64,000 bases of DNA from the NCBI RefSeq assembly GCF_001676785.2, contig NZ_CP015910.2, positions 868,001 through 932,000 on the forward strand, read 5' to 3'. The position numbers were made by a program, and so were the translations under genes. The notes beneath the pieces were generated by a model that saw only the letters and a list, made by a program, of their open reading frames with translations, was not told the origin of the DNA and did no database searches. Shown here one piece after another: positions 16,919 through 25,627 of the stretch; the first letter of the stretch is position 1, and each line of letters begins with the position of its first letter. This stretch comes from Brachyspira hyodysenteriae ATCC 27164. Lineage in GTDB: Bacteria > Spirochaetota > Brachyspiria > Brachyspirales > Brachyspiraceae.

Positions 16919-17686
16919 TTAATCCCACCAGAAATACCAAACATCGGATTTTAATAATGTACCAGCCAATTTACCATGATCATAATTTTCACTATATTGA
17001 TCAACTCTGTCCAAGCAGAAATAATAATGTTCTATAGCAAGTTCTCTGGCTTCTTCTTCAGTTTGAGGATGTTTTTCTATCCAAAGCTCCCAAATATCAT
17101 AACCTACTACAGCAGGATAGGCATTATATTTTTCATACCAATACTTGAAAATTGCAGCCTGTGTTTCAGGATTAGGACAATCATTGAATCCGCCCATAGG
17201 GATATAGCATGCCAATTCATAAGGATTATTAGTAGTAATTTTCGCTAATATTAAATCAACTGTAACAGGATCATCTAAAGTATAATCATAATAAGAACCA
17301 AAACTATCAATTACTTCAAAACCTTCTACTATAGGTGCATTGAATGATTTTTTTATTTCTTCAATATATTCTTTATCATCATAAATATCTTCAATATTCT
17401 GATGCAAATAATCTTTATAGTTTACTTCTTTAGATTTTTCTATATATTCATTTATTAATTTTTTTGAATCTTCAATTTCTGCATCATTATCTTCCAAAAA
17501 TATTTCAATCGCTTCAGTAAGTGTATCTGTAGGAATTATTATTAAAGGAGTATATCCTTCTTTCTTGCCTTTTTCTAAATGTTCCTTGTAGCATTCCATT
17601 ATTTTAGTATCATCTTCAAGTCCACCTTCAAGTATTTCATAATCACATTTTAGAAAATCTGTTATAAATTTTATATCCTCGTTCAT
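16919..17686 (-). CDS. DUF4253 domain protein
   Basis: 255 residues, acidic and apparently cytoplasmic. The C-terminal about 110 residues (LACYIPMGGFNDCPNP, YPAVVGYDIWELWI, ending VWYFWWD) match my recollection of DUF4253, a domain seen in hypothetical and sometimes SUKH-like or toxin-immunity contexts. No toxin gene is adjacent. The function is unknown. Confidence 0.65.
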   Translation of the reverse strand: MNEDIKFITDFLKCDYEILEGGLEDDTKIMECYKEHLEKGKKEGYTPLIIIPTDTLTEAIEIFLEDNDAEIEDSKKLINEYIEKSKEVNYKDYLHQNIEDIYDDKEYIEEIKKSFNAPIVEGFEVIDSFGSYYDYTLDDPVTVDLILAKITTNNPYELACYIPMGGFNDCPNPETQAAIFKYWYEKYNAYPAVVGYDIWELWIEKHPQTEEEARELAIEHYYFCLDRVDQYSENYDHGKLAGTLLKSDVWYFWWD

Positions 17687-17716
17687 ATATACTCCTTAAG
17701 ATTAACTTTTTTATAA

Positions 17717-19159
17717 TTAATCTACGCTGTATTCTGCTTCACTGTCTCCGCTTATAACAAATCTGTAAGGATTAGTAGGAAGTATTTTAACTAAATAATT
17801 ATACAATAAAGTAGAGCTTTGAAGTACATTATTATTTGTATTATAATAAAAATATTTAGGATAGTCTAATACATATTTATAATAAGGATTATTTTTTGAA
17901 CTTACCAATTCTCCTATTTTGTTATTAACTTTCCATAAGAAATATACTGATTTATCTGTGAAATAGTTTGTCTGAGGATCATTAAGTATATAAGAGAAGA
18001 AGTCTGACGATTTTAAGTAGTCATAATTCTTATATGAATTCATAGCTGCTTTATAATTTTCAAATATATCTTCCATATTCTGAATATTATTTGTTATATA
18101 TCTTGAATAACTCCAACCAACTATAGGTCCGTAATATGTATCATATTTTACTAAAGCCCAATCTTCTCTTGCTCTCTCCTTAGGATTATATACATTTGTC
18201 TTATTAAGAACTGTTACAAAATCGTAATTATATAATGTATAAAGTTCTTTTTCTGTACCTGGGGTAATTGCTGGTATTCTGTCTCTTATTATTATTCCGT
18301 TTCCTATAACATAATATTCTTCTTCAAATGCAGCACTTATGGCATCGATTCTATTTTGTACAGTTTCTACAGTATCTTTATAATTTCTATTTTCTGCAGC
18401 AGTTAAAGTAAAAGGAAGAGTATCTGGGAAATATGATTGATTATGTAATATGCTGTCTTGTAATACGCTTGTTCTGTATCTGTCTGAGAATCTTTTTAAA
18501 TAAGTTATATTTGTAATAAATTTTGCTTTATCGTTTTCATTTTTTATATTGCTGAATCTATGTCTTATGCTGAAATAGTATGCAAAATCTTTTAAAGGAA
18601 AAACACTTTCTTCATCTTGAAGTATTCTGTCAAATACATATCCATTAAAAGAATATTGTCCGTCTTTTACTATGATTCCCATTTGGCTGTATATATTTTT
18701 TAATGAAGATTGTAAATTGGTAACAGCATCATCATTATTTTCTTCACCTTCAACTATACCTTCTGATAATAATTGAGTATAAAATTCTTCTATATAAGCA
18801 GGATCATTTTCAACCATGTATATTAATGCCTGTCCCAAAAGATATGAAGCCTCGCTTTCATAATAACTAGAAGGGTAGGTGAATAAGAATCTTGCTAAAG
18901 TTTCAAAACCTTCCTTATAGCTTGATGATAATATTTGATTTCTTCCTGTAATAAATGTTGTAAGTTCATTGTATGGAGATTGTGTATTTTCTTCTTCTGT
19001 TTTAGGCAATGTTTTTAAAAAGTCACCCAAAGGTCCGTAATCTTCAGTATTTTCTATATCTTTTAATTTTCTGTATTCGTTTATAGAGTCTGCCGCTTTG
19101 CATGAACTAAGCAGTATAATAGATATTAATATAACAACATTTAATAATTTCTTATTCAT
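17717..19159 (-). CDS. Lipoprotein with SH3-like domain, function unknown
   Basis: About 480 residues. The ATG at 19159 is preferred to the one at 19177: it gives a compact signal peptide with the lipobox LLSSC, and an AAGG lies just upstream. The N-terminal half is helical. A likely bacterial SH3-like domain is at about 290-355 (NGIIIRDR, TLYNYDFVTVL, WALVKYDTYYGPIVGWSYS). It follows ptsI with essentially no gap and is probably co-transcribed with it, though no functional link is known. Confidence 0.65.
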   Translation of the reverse strand: MNKKLLNVVILISIILLSSCKAADSINEYRKLKDIENTEDYGPLGDFLKTLPKTEEENTQSPYNELTTFITGRNQILSSSYKEGFETLARFLFTYPSSYYESEASYLLGQALIYMVENDPAYIEEFYTQLLSEGIVEGEENNDDAVTNLQSSLKNIYSQMGIIVKDGQYSFNGYVFDRILQDEESVFPLKDFAYYFSIRHRFSNIKNENDKAKFITNITYLKRFSDRYRTSVLQDSILHNQSYFPDTLPFTLTAAENRNYKDTVETVQNRIDAISAAFEEEYYVIGNGIIIRDRIPAITPGTEKELYTLYNYDFVTVLNKTNVYNPKERAREDWALVKYDTYYGPIVGWSYSRYITNNIQNMEDIFENYKAAMNSYKNYDYLKSSDFFSYILNDPQTNYFTDKSVYFLWKVNNKIGELVSSKNNPYYKYVLDYPKYFYYNTNNNVLQSSTLLYNYLVKILPTNPYRFVISGDSEAEYSVD

Positions 19160-19173
19160 ATTTACATTTACCT

Positions 19174-20925
19174 TCATTGATTAATTTTATATATTTTTCT
19201 TAAAAAACTTCTTAAAATTGACTTTGAAAAATTATTATCGCATTTCTCAAGCATTTTATTTACCAAATCTTCGCATTCTTCTATGCTGATATTTCTAATG
19301 ATATTTTTTACTTTAGCTACAGATGTTACGGACATAGAAAGCTCTCTTATTCCAAGTCCTAATAATACAGGAGTATATTCCGGAACTCCAGCCATTTCAC
19401 CGCATAATGTTACAGGCTTATTATTTTCATTTGCTATTTTTATTACTCTTTTTAATGTTCTTAAAACAGATATGTCTATAGGATTATATAAATACATTAG
19501 CTTTTCATTTGTTCTGTCGCATGCCATCATGTATTGAACTAAATCATTAGAGCCTATAGATAAGAAATCAGCTTCTTTTACTATTAAGTCTATAATTGCA
19601 GCAGCTGAAGGAGTTTCTATCAAAGCACCTATTTTTATTGATTCATTGAAATTTTTATTTTCATGTTTTAATTCATCTTTAATATATTCTATGAAATTTT
19701 TAGTTTCAATAAATTCTTCTATAGTGCTTATCATAGGAATCATTATCTCTATATTTCCATAATGAGAAGCTCTAAGCAATGCTTTTATCTGATCTTTAAA
19801 TAGTTGTTTATTAGATAAACAGAATCTTATGGCACGCCATCCTAAAAAAGGATTATCCTCTTTAAAATCTAATCCCAAAGCAGGGGATATTTTATCTCCT
19901 CCTATATCTAAAGTTCTTATTATTACTTTTCCTTTTATTTTAGATGCTATTTTTTTATATACTTGGAATTGTATTTCTTCGCTAGGAAGTTCAGTAGCTA
20001 TTCCTTCATCTGAAAATATATATAAAAATTCTGTTCTGTATAGGCCTATGGAATCAATACCGAATTTTAATAAACTTTCTGTTTCTTCCGGTATATCTAT
20101 ATTTGCATGTACTTTTATTTCAACATTATCTTTTGTTAATGCTGCTTCTTTAGCATCTAATATGGATTTTTCTTTTAATTTTTTTATATTTTCTGACAAT
20201 GCAGTATAATTATCTACATCCCTTTTACTAGGATTCATTATAACTATATTGCTTTTACAGTCTATTATTATTTTTTTCCCGTTTTTTATTTTGCTTGATA
20301 TATCAGCTATATTGAATATAGTTGTAATTCCGAAAGATTTTGCAAGTATTGCAGCATGTGAAGTATATCCGCCGCTTTCTACGATAAATCCTGAAACACC
20401 TATATTATTGAATTTTAAAACATCACTCGGTGTAAGATTTTTTGCTATTACAATACTATCTTTTGGAACTTGTGAATAATCTCCAGAATCCGGCTGTATC
20501 AAATTTCTTATTAACCTTGATTTTATATCAATAATATCTCCACTTCTTTCTGATAGCATTTTATTATTTATAGATGATAATTTATCAAGATATCCTGATA
20601 TAATTGTATCATATATATGTTCTATATTAAATAATTTTTCTTTTACTTCTTCTTTTACCTGCTTAGTTATTACTCTGTCTTGCAGCATTAATATATGAGT
20701 ATGCAAAATATTTTTTATATTATTGTCTACGTAATTTTGTAATAATTCTATTTCATTTATAGATTTTTTAACAGCTTCATCAAATCTTTTATATTCTTCT
20801 TCTATGTCAGATTCTTCTATTTTATATATAGGAGTACTTAAAGATGGAGTATAAAAAAAAGAATTTCCTATAGCTACATCATCTCCAACACCATTTCCAT
20901 TTAATATCGTTCTTTTATCAGGCAT
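19174..20925 (-). CDS. ptsI: PTS enzyme I (PEP-protein phosphotransferase)
   Basis: 583 residues, a typical length. Enzyme I takes phosphate from phosphoenolpyruvate and passes it to HPr in the sugar phosphotransferase system. Domains: an N-terminal HPr-binding/swivelling part with the phospho-histidine in GGYTSHAAI (about 185-193), then the PEP-binding barrel with GLYRTEFLY, RTLDIGGDK, GWRAIRF, IGSNDLVQY and the catalytic cysteine in CGEMAG. No HPr gene is in the window. The stop overlaps the upstream ATG of the following lipoprotein ORF. Confidence 0.95.
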   Translation of the reverse strand: MPDKRTILNGNGVGDDVAIGNSFFYTPSLSTPIYKIEESDIEEEYKRFDEAVKKSINEIELLQNYVDNNIKNILHTHILMLQDRVITKQVKEEVKEKLFNIEHIYDTIISGYLDKLSSINNKMLSERSGDIIDIKSRLIRNLIQPDSGDYSQVPKDSIVIAKNLTPSDVLKFNNIGVSGFIVESGGYTSHAAILAKSFGITTIFNIADISSKIKNGKKIIIDCKSNIVIMNPSKRDVDNYTALSENIKKLKEKSILDAKEAALTKDNVEIKVHANIDIPEETESLLKFGIDSIGLYRTEFLYIFSDEGIATELPSEEIQFQVYKKIASKIKGKVIIRTLDIGGDKISPALGLDFKEDNPFLGWRAIRFCLSNKQLFKDQIKALLRASHYGNIEIMIPMISTIEEFIETKNFIEYIKDELKHENKNFNESIKIGALIETPSAAAIIDLIVKEADFLSIGSNDLVQYMMACDRTNEKLMYLYNPIDISVLRTLKRVIKIANENNKPVTLCGEMAGVPEYTPVLLGLGIRELSMSVTSVAKVKNIIRNISIEECEDLVNKMLEKCDNNFSKSILRSFLRKIYKINQ

Positions 20926-21070
20926 GTATTCTCCGATATTATGTTAATTAATAATAAAGATTATATTATAAATGTAAAATATTTTCAATAGTAAATTAAT
21001 TGTAAATAGTATTATTTTTCAATATGAAAATCTTATTTTATTTATATACATGAAGTTTATAAAAAAATAT

Positions 21071-21091
21071 CTGACAACTTAAAGTTATCAG
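21071..21091 (-). terminator. Terminator after mtnN and its repeats
   Basis: On the minus strand CTGATAACTTTAAGTTGTCAG (one mismatch) folds as a hairpin and is followed by ATATTTTTTT. It lies beyond the repeat array, so an mtnN transcript would include the array in its 3' end. Confidence 0.6.
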
Positions 21092-21099
21092 CTTTTTTA

Positions 21100-21501
21100 T
21101 TTTTTATTATTACTATGCTCGTCGACGAAGTCTGCCTTGAGGTAAGGTGTAGCCTACAATAACCTTTGATGGCTACGACTTTTTATTATTGCTAGCGATA
21201 AACTCTCTAAAAAAACAGGTGATAACTTCCTTATGTCAGTTATCACCTGCTAGTTTATCGCTTTAAAACTATTTTTATATTTTATTTACTTCATATTCTC
21301 TAACATTTTTATTATTGCTATGCTCGTCTACGCCTATGATAAGCTAGTGAGTAAACTCACTAGCTGGCTACAACTCGCTTTTTATATTTTATTTACTTCA
21401 TATTCTCTAACATTTCTATTATTGCTATGCTCGTCTACGCCTATGATAAGCTAGTGAGTAAACTCACTAGCTGGCTACGACTCGCTTTTTATATTTTATT
21501 T
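21100..21501 (-). repeat. 107-bp tandem repeat and related composite stem-loops after mtnN
   Basis: Two full units with an exact 107-base period (21288-21394, 21395-21501). Each contains a copy of the mtnN 3' end (ATG TTA GAG AAT ATG AAG TAA on the minus strand), a perfect 11-base hairpin AGCTAGTGAGT/ACTCACTAGCT with a two-base loop (21449-21472 and 21342-21365), and the tail GAGCATAGCAATAATA. A third element (21194-21262) has an outer helix AGCGATAAACT/AGTTTATCGCT around an inner helix CAGGTGATAACT/AGTTATCACCTG and the same tail. A fourth, degenerate one lies at about 21100-21180. The gap 20926-21499 holds no gene. Confidence 0.85.
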
Positions 21502-22216
21502 ACTTCATATTCTCTAACATTTCAACAACGATTTTCATTGAGTTTTGGGCAGATTTCACAACAAATTTAGGAAAATCTACTACAGCATCACTGTCTGCTT
21601 TATCAGATAATGAACGTATAACTACAAAAGGTACTTTATACATTAAAGCAGCATGAGCAACAGCAGCACCTTCCATTTCTATAGCACCGGCTTTGAATTT
21701 ATTATGTATTTGTTTAACCTTATTATTATCACCTACAAACTGATCGCCTGTAGCTATTGTATCAACATATACTTTATTTTCAGTTATTACTTTTTGAGCA
21801 GATTCTTTTGCTAATTGTATCAAAGAAGCATCTGCAGGATAATAATTTTTATCATAACCTTTAACTAGTACAGTAAGTTCATCTCCGTCTAAAGCACTTG
21901 TATCAAAGTCATGTTCTATTAAATCTTTAGAAATAACTATATCAGATATATCATAATCAGGATTTCCAGATCCGGCAACACCTGTAAATATTATTTTTTC
22001 TACATTAAATCTTTCTATGGCTATAGTTGTAGCAATAGCAGCATTAACTTTACCGATTCCTGATTTTAACAATACTATATTTTTACCGCATAATGTACCT
22101 TTATAGTAAGTAATATTTGCTATTTCAATTTCTTCTATATTTTCAATCATACCTTTAAAATTAGTAATTTCTGAATCCATAGCACCTATTATGGCAATTC
22201 TTTTTATATCAGACAT
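21500..22216 (-). CDS. mtnN: 5'-methylthioadenosine/S-adenosylhomocysteine nucleosidase
   Basis: 238 residues. It cleaves adenine from methylthioadenosine and S-adenosylhomocysteine, recycling products of methyl transfer and polyamine synthesis. Signatures: IIGAMDSEI at the N-terminus, KSGIGKVNAAIAT, FTGVAGSG, the catalytic region AIEMEGAAVAHAA and RSLSDKAD with the base Asp. GGAGG precedes the ATG. The last seven codons, including the stop, form part of the downstream 107-bp repeat unit, so the gene end has been duplicated twice outside the gene. Confidence 0.95.
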   Translation of the reverse strand: MSDIKRIAIIGAMDSEITNFKGMIENIEEIEIANITYYKGTLCGKNIVLLKSGIGKVNAAIATTIAIERFNVEKIIFTGVAGSGNPDYDISDIVISKDLIEHDFDTSALDGDELTVLVKGYDKNYYPADASLIQLAKESAQKVITENKVYVDTIATGDQFVGDNNKVKQIHNKFKAGAIEMEGAAVAHAALMYKVPFVVIRSLSDKADSDAVVDFPKFVVKSAQNSMKIVVEMLENMK

Positions 22217-22261
22217 ATATCAGCCTCCAAAATAATTTAAAATAATAATCTAGAAAATTAT

Positions 22262-22297
22262 ACATTAAAAAGTTATTTTTATAAACTTTTTTAATGT
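22262..22297 (-). terminator. Hairpin between aldo/keto reductase and mtnN
   Basis: ACATTAAAAAGTT (22262-22274) pairs with AACTTTTTTAATGT (22284-22297). It is very AT-rich; it may terminate the aldo/keto reductase transcript. Confidence 0.45.
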
Positions 22298-22345
22298 AAT
22301 TTTATTATATAAAAATTAATATATTTATTTATATTAAAAAATATT

Positions 22346-23167
22346 TTAGAAATCAAAAGTTAAAGGATCCGGACCTACTCTGAATCCATTTTCTAATGAA
22401 TTTATTTTTTCAATATCATTTTTATCTAATTGAAAATCAAATACATTTATATTTTCTTCTATTCTTTCTTTATTAGAAGATTTTGGTATTACTGATATAT
22501 TATTTTCTATATTCCATCTTAATATTATTTGAGATGGGGTTTTATTATATTTTTGTGCTATATCAATAATCGTTTTATTATCAAATAATTTTCCTCTTGC
22601 TAGAGGAGACCATGCTTCTACAACTATATTATGGCTCTTACAAAATTCTATTAATTCATTTCTTTGTAAATTAGGATGTCTTTCTATTTGATTTATTACT
22701 GGAGCTATATTGCAATGTGCAAATATATCTTTTAAATTTTTTATTTCAAAGTTGCTAAGTCCTATAGATTTTGCTTTTTTACTTTGGCATATATTTTCTA
22801 ATGCTCTGTATGTATCTAAATATCTTTCTTTATTCTGACCAGGCCAGTGAATAAGAACTAAATCTACATAATCCATATTAAGCTTTTCCAAACTTTCTTC
22901 AAATGATTTTCTTGTAGAATTATAACCTTGCTTTGTATTCCATATTTTAGTAGTGATGAATATTTCTTCTCTTTTTATACCAATTTGTTTTATAGCTTCT
23001 CCTAATTCTTTTTCATTATTATAAAACTGAGCGGTATCAAATTTTCTATATCCTGCTTCTATTGCCCATCTTATTGTATTTTCTAATTCTTTTTTATCTG
23101 TTATTTTATATAGTCCGAGTCCTAATATAGGCATTTTTATACCGTTATTAAAATTTATATTGAGCAT
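22346..23167 (-). CDS. Aldo/keto reductase
   Basis: 273 residues, full length for the family. Motifs: GLGLYKI, FDTAQFYNNEKELGEA (active-site Asp and Tyr), TKIWN with the catalytic Lys, VDLVLIHWP with the His, GLSNFEIKNL, and the NADPH-binding IPKSSNKERIEEN. This subgroup resembles 2,5-diketo-gluconate reductases and reduces carbonyls with NADPH; the physiological substrate is unknown. An AAAGGAA site precedes the ATG. Confidence 0.9.
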   Translation of the reverse strand: MLNINFNNGIKMPILGLGLYKITDKKELENTIRWAIEAGYRKFDTAQFYNNEKELGEAIKQIGIKREEIFITTKIWNTKQGYNSTRKSFEESLEKLNMDYVDLVLIHWPGQNKERYLDTYRALENICQSKKAKSIGLSNFEIKNLKDIFAHCNIAPVINQIERHPNLQRNELIEFCKSHNIVVEAWSPLARGKLFDNKTIIDIAQKYNKTPSQIILRWNIENNISVIPKSSNKERIEENINVFDFQLDKNDIEKINSLENGFRVGPDPLTFDF

Positions 23168-23323
23168 AATTTATTCCTTTATTATGGTATTAATTTTATT
23201 ATATGATATAATAAATATAATTACAGCTATATATTTGTTTTATCTTAAAAAATGTTTTATGCTTTTTATGATTTTCCGATAATATTTAGTAATTAACATA
23301 ATAATACAAATGGGGGGATTCAA

Positions 23324-23800
23324 TTGTCAAGCAATAACGGTTACGAAAAATATAAAAAAGTAGATGTGAGTACCGCTTCTCAAAACAGACTTATAGTTAT
23401 GCTCTATGACGGGGCTATTAAGTTTTTAGAAACTGCTTGTGCTGCTATGGATAAAAAACATGGTACTGAAGAAGCACATAATAATATAGTAAAAGCACAG
23501 GAGATCATATATGAGCTATTATCTTCTCTTAATTATGAAGCCGGAGATATAGCACATAGACTTGCTTCTATATATACATATATGAATCAAAAACTTACAG
23601 AAGGAAATATATCCAAAACTAAGCCTCCTCTATTAGAAGTTATAAGGTATCTTAAAGAACTTAAAACAGCTTGGGAAGGTGTTGAAGAGCAAATGTCTAG
23701 GGCTAATACTGAAAATAAAACATCAGCTAATAATAATAATAGCAAAGATAATTCTTCATCTTCATCAAACACTGATAGTAAATTAAATATAACAGGTTGA
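23324..23800 (+). CDS. fliS: Flagellar export chaperone FliS
   Basis: 158 residues; FliS is usually about 130. It binds the C-terminus of flagellin in the cytoplasm and prevents premature assembly. The conserved core is NRLIVMLYDGAIKFLETA, then NNIVKAQEIIYELLSSLNYE and a helix around YLKELKTAWEGVEEQM. The extra length is an Asn/Ser-rich tail from about residue 130. The start is TTG at 23324, preceded by GGGGGG. A CCGATAA box about 42 bases upstream resembles a sigma-28 -10 element, but no convincing -35 was seen. The next gene starts 7 bases after the stop. Confidence 0.9.
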   Translation: MSSNNGYEKYKKVDVSTASQNRLIVMLYDGAIKFLETACAAMDKKHGTEEAHNNIVKAQEIIYELLSSLNYEAGDIAHRLASIYTYMNQKLTEGNISKTKPPLLEVIRYLKELKTAWEGVEEQMSRANTENKTSANNNNSKDNSSSSSNTDSKLNITG

Positions 23801-23807
23801 ATAAGCA

Positions 23808-24557
23808 ATGAAAAAAGTATATAAATTAATAGCATTATTTATAATTTCTAGTGTAGTTCTATTGTCATGCGGAGAAAAAGATACTGAAACTATAGAACAG
23901 TATGAAGCTAGAATGAATAGGTTGGAAATTTTAAAATATTATAATATACAAGATGTTATGCCTCCAAGAATTGTAAATGACGGCGTATTATTTACATTTG
24001 CTGAAAACTATGATTCTGTAGAAATATCAGGTGATTTTAATAATTGGGAGGATAGCATACCGCTTATAAAAAGCTCTTATGGAGTTTATTATTATCTTTG
24101 GCAGTATCCTCTTAAATCTGGTAAATATTCATATAGATATAGAGTGAATGGAGTTTGGATCAATGATCCTGTTAATCCTAATATTGAATACGATAATAAT
24201 AATCAGGTTGTAAGCTATTTCGTTTTAACTAATGATATAGGATTCTATGAGAAAAATCCTATTTATAACTCTGATGGAACAGTTACATTTTTCTACAGTA
24301 ATGATACTGCAAAAGAAGTTATGTTTACTTCAGATAAATTGGGTTTTGACAGCTTGAGATATCCTATGACTTATTCTAATAATTTATGGGTTATAACTTT
24401 AAGAGCTGAAGTTGGCAATTACTATTATAATTTTGTTGTAGATAGAATATGGGAAGTTGATCCTTTAAATATGAATGTTTATAAGGGAAGTGACGGAAGA
24501 CTTCATTCATATACATTGATAAATTATAATCAAACTAATAAAAGAATGGTATATTAA
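23808..24557 (+). CDS. Lipoprotein with glycogen-binding (CBM48/AMPK-like) domain
   Basis: 249 residues with a lipobox (VVLLSC, Cys about 21). Residues about 60-125 form a CBM48/AMPK-type module: VEISGDFNNWED, YYYLWQYPLKSGKYSYRYRVNG and WINDPVNPN. A second, weaker copy seems to cover about 150-235 (EVMFTSDKLGF, WEVDPLNMNVY). Such modules bind alpha-glucans, or serve as protein-interaction domains when surface-exposed. It lies 7 bases after fliS and is probably co-transcribed with it, but no flagellar role is known. Confidence 0.7.
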   Translation: MKKVYKLIALFIISSVVLLSCGEKDTETIEQYEARMNRLEILKYYNIQDVMPPRIVNDGVLFTFAENYDSVEISGDFNNWEDSIPLIKSSYGVYYYLWQYPLKSGKYSYRYRVNGVWINDPVNPNIEYDNNNQVVSYFVLTNDIGFYEKNPIYNSDGTVTFFYSNDTAKEVMFTSDKLGFDSLRYPMTYSNNLWVITLRAEVGNYYYNFVVDRIWEVDPLNMNVYKGSDGRLHSYTLINYNQTNKRMVY

Positions 24558-24590
24558 TAAGTTCTAATATGGAATTTATGTAAATATAAT

Positions 24591-24626
24591 AAAAAAGGAT
24601 GACTATTAAATAGTGCATCCTTTTTT
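24591..24626. terminator. Bidirectional terminator between convergent genes
   Basis: AAAAAAGGATG (24591-24601) pairs with CATCC and the following T run (24616-24626), with an inner ACTA/TAGT stem. Confidence 0.85.
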
Positions 24627-24642
24627 TATTGCATTTTATTAA

Positions 24643-25341
24643 TTACTTATTATTTTGATCATCTTCATTATTATTTATTGTAGGATTTTCAGCATTTAAA
24701 TCATGAAGTCTTTCTCTTATTTCAGAAGTTGTTTTTAATGGATCTTTTTCTTTCATTTTTGGTTGTTTAAATACAGATAATGTTTGATTGAAAATATTTT
24801 TAAAACTATCATCTACAGTATTATTTTTAGAATTAATATACATCATTTTTATTTGATCTTTAGTTTCTTTATCTTCAATCTTTGATAATAAATTGATATT
24901 ATGATCTGAAATAGAAACCAAATACATATCTTCAACAATCTCTATTATAGATATATATCTGTTTGTAGCTACCGGAGTAGTGGCAAGCACTTTAATAATG
25001 TCGCTTGATCCTGATACTTTTTTAGACTTATTTTTCAAATATATAAATACAAGATATATACCAACCAAAGTAACTATAAAACCAATAATAGCTCTTATAA
25101 ACATCCATCCATTACTTACTTCGGCTCTATCTTGAATATTTCTAATATCCTGTAATATAGCAGGTTCATTTGCATTGTTAGTATTATCTATAGTGGCATT
25201 AAAAAAATTAGTTTCTGCTGCTGTATTATTTGTATTTTCTTCTGTTGCTGCTGCATTGTTTGTATCATTATAATTTGTATTTTCTTGAGTAAGTGCTATG
25301 CTGAAAATAATTAAGAATATGACAGAAATTTTTTTAATCAT
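24643..25341 (-). CDS. fliO: FliO-like flagellar biosynthesis protein
   Basis: 232 residues. Order: signal-like hydrophobic N-terminus (1-18), an Asn/Thr-rich periplasmic stretch to about 75, one membrane helix (about 82-104), then a cytoplasmic domain of FliO type (SDIIKVLATTPVATNRYISIIEIVEDMYLVSISDHNI) and a hydrophilic tail. FliO assists assembly of the flagellar export gate with FliP, FliQ and FliR, which are not in the window. The ATG lies 13 bases after the tRNA-Ser 3' end and has no Shine-Dalgarno sequence. Confidence 0.7.
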   Translation of the reverse strand: MIKKISVIFLIIFSIALTQENTNYNDTNNAAATEENTNNTAAETNFFNATIDNTNNANEPAILQDIRNIQDRAEVSNGWMFIRAIIGFIVTLVGIYLVFIYLKNKSKKVSGSSDIIKVLATTPVATNRYISIIEIVEDMYLVSISDHNINLLSKIEDKETKDQIKMMYINSKNNTVDDSFKNIFNQTLSVFKQPKMKEKDPLKTTSEIRERLHDLNAENPTINNNEDDQNNK

Positions 25342-25354
25342 ATATAAACCGATG

Positions 25355-25440
25355 CGGAGAGAGCGGGATTCGAACCCGCGGTAGGGGATACCTACGACAG
25401 TTTAGCAAACTGCTCCCTTCGGCCTCTCGGGCATCTCTCC
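25355..25440 (-). tRNA. tRNA-Ser (anticodon GCT)
   Basis: The minus strand reads GGAGAGATGCCCGAGAGG and so on, with a 7-base acceptor helix GGAGAGA/TCTCTCC, an anticodon stem GCAGT/ACTGT with loop TTGCTAA (anticodon GCT, reading AGC and AGT), a long variable arm typical of class II tRNAs (GTAGG/CCTAC) and the T-arm GCGGGTTCGAATCCCGC. The CCA end is not encoded. Confidence 0.95.
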
Positions 25441-25562
25441 ATAACTATATATTTTTCTAAATAGTTGTATTATGATAACATATATAGGATTTTTAGTCAA
25501 GTTTATATTTGATTAAAGTTTATTTTTATTAATTAAAATTGAGAACATTTTATTAAACAATA

Positions 25563-25599
25563 AAAGGCTTTAACTAAAATAAATTTAATTAAAGCCTTT
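25563..25599 (-). terminator. Terminator of the nagA-like operon
   Basis: AAAGGCTTTAA (25563-25573) pairs with TTAAAGCCTTT (25589-25599). It lies 28 bases beyond the stop of the gene ending at 25628. Confidence 0.75.
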
Positions 25600-25627
25600 A
25601 TAATATTATTTTACATTAATATGTTAT

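Noticed and set aside
23246-23282. Sigma-28 promoter for fliS
   Set aside because: A CCGATAA box is present, but the nearest TAAA lies too far upstream for normal spacing.
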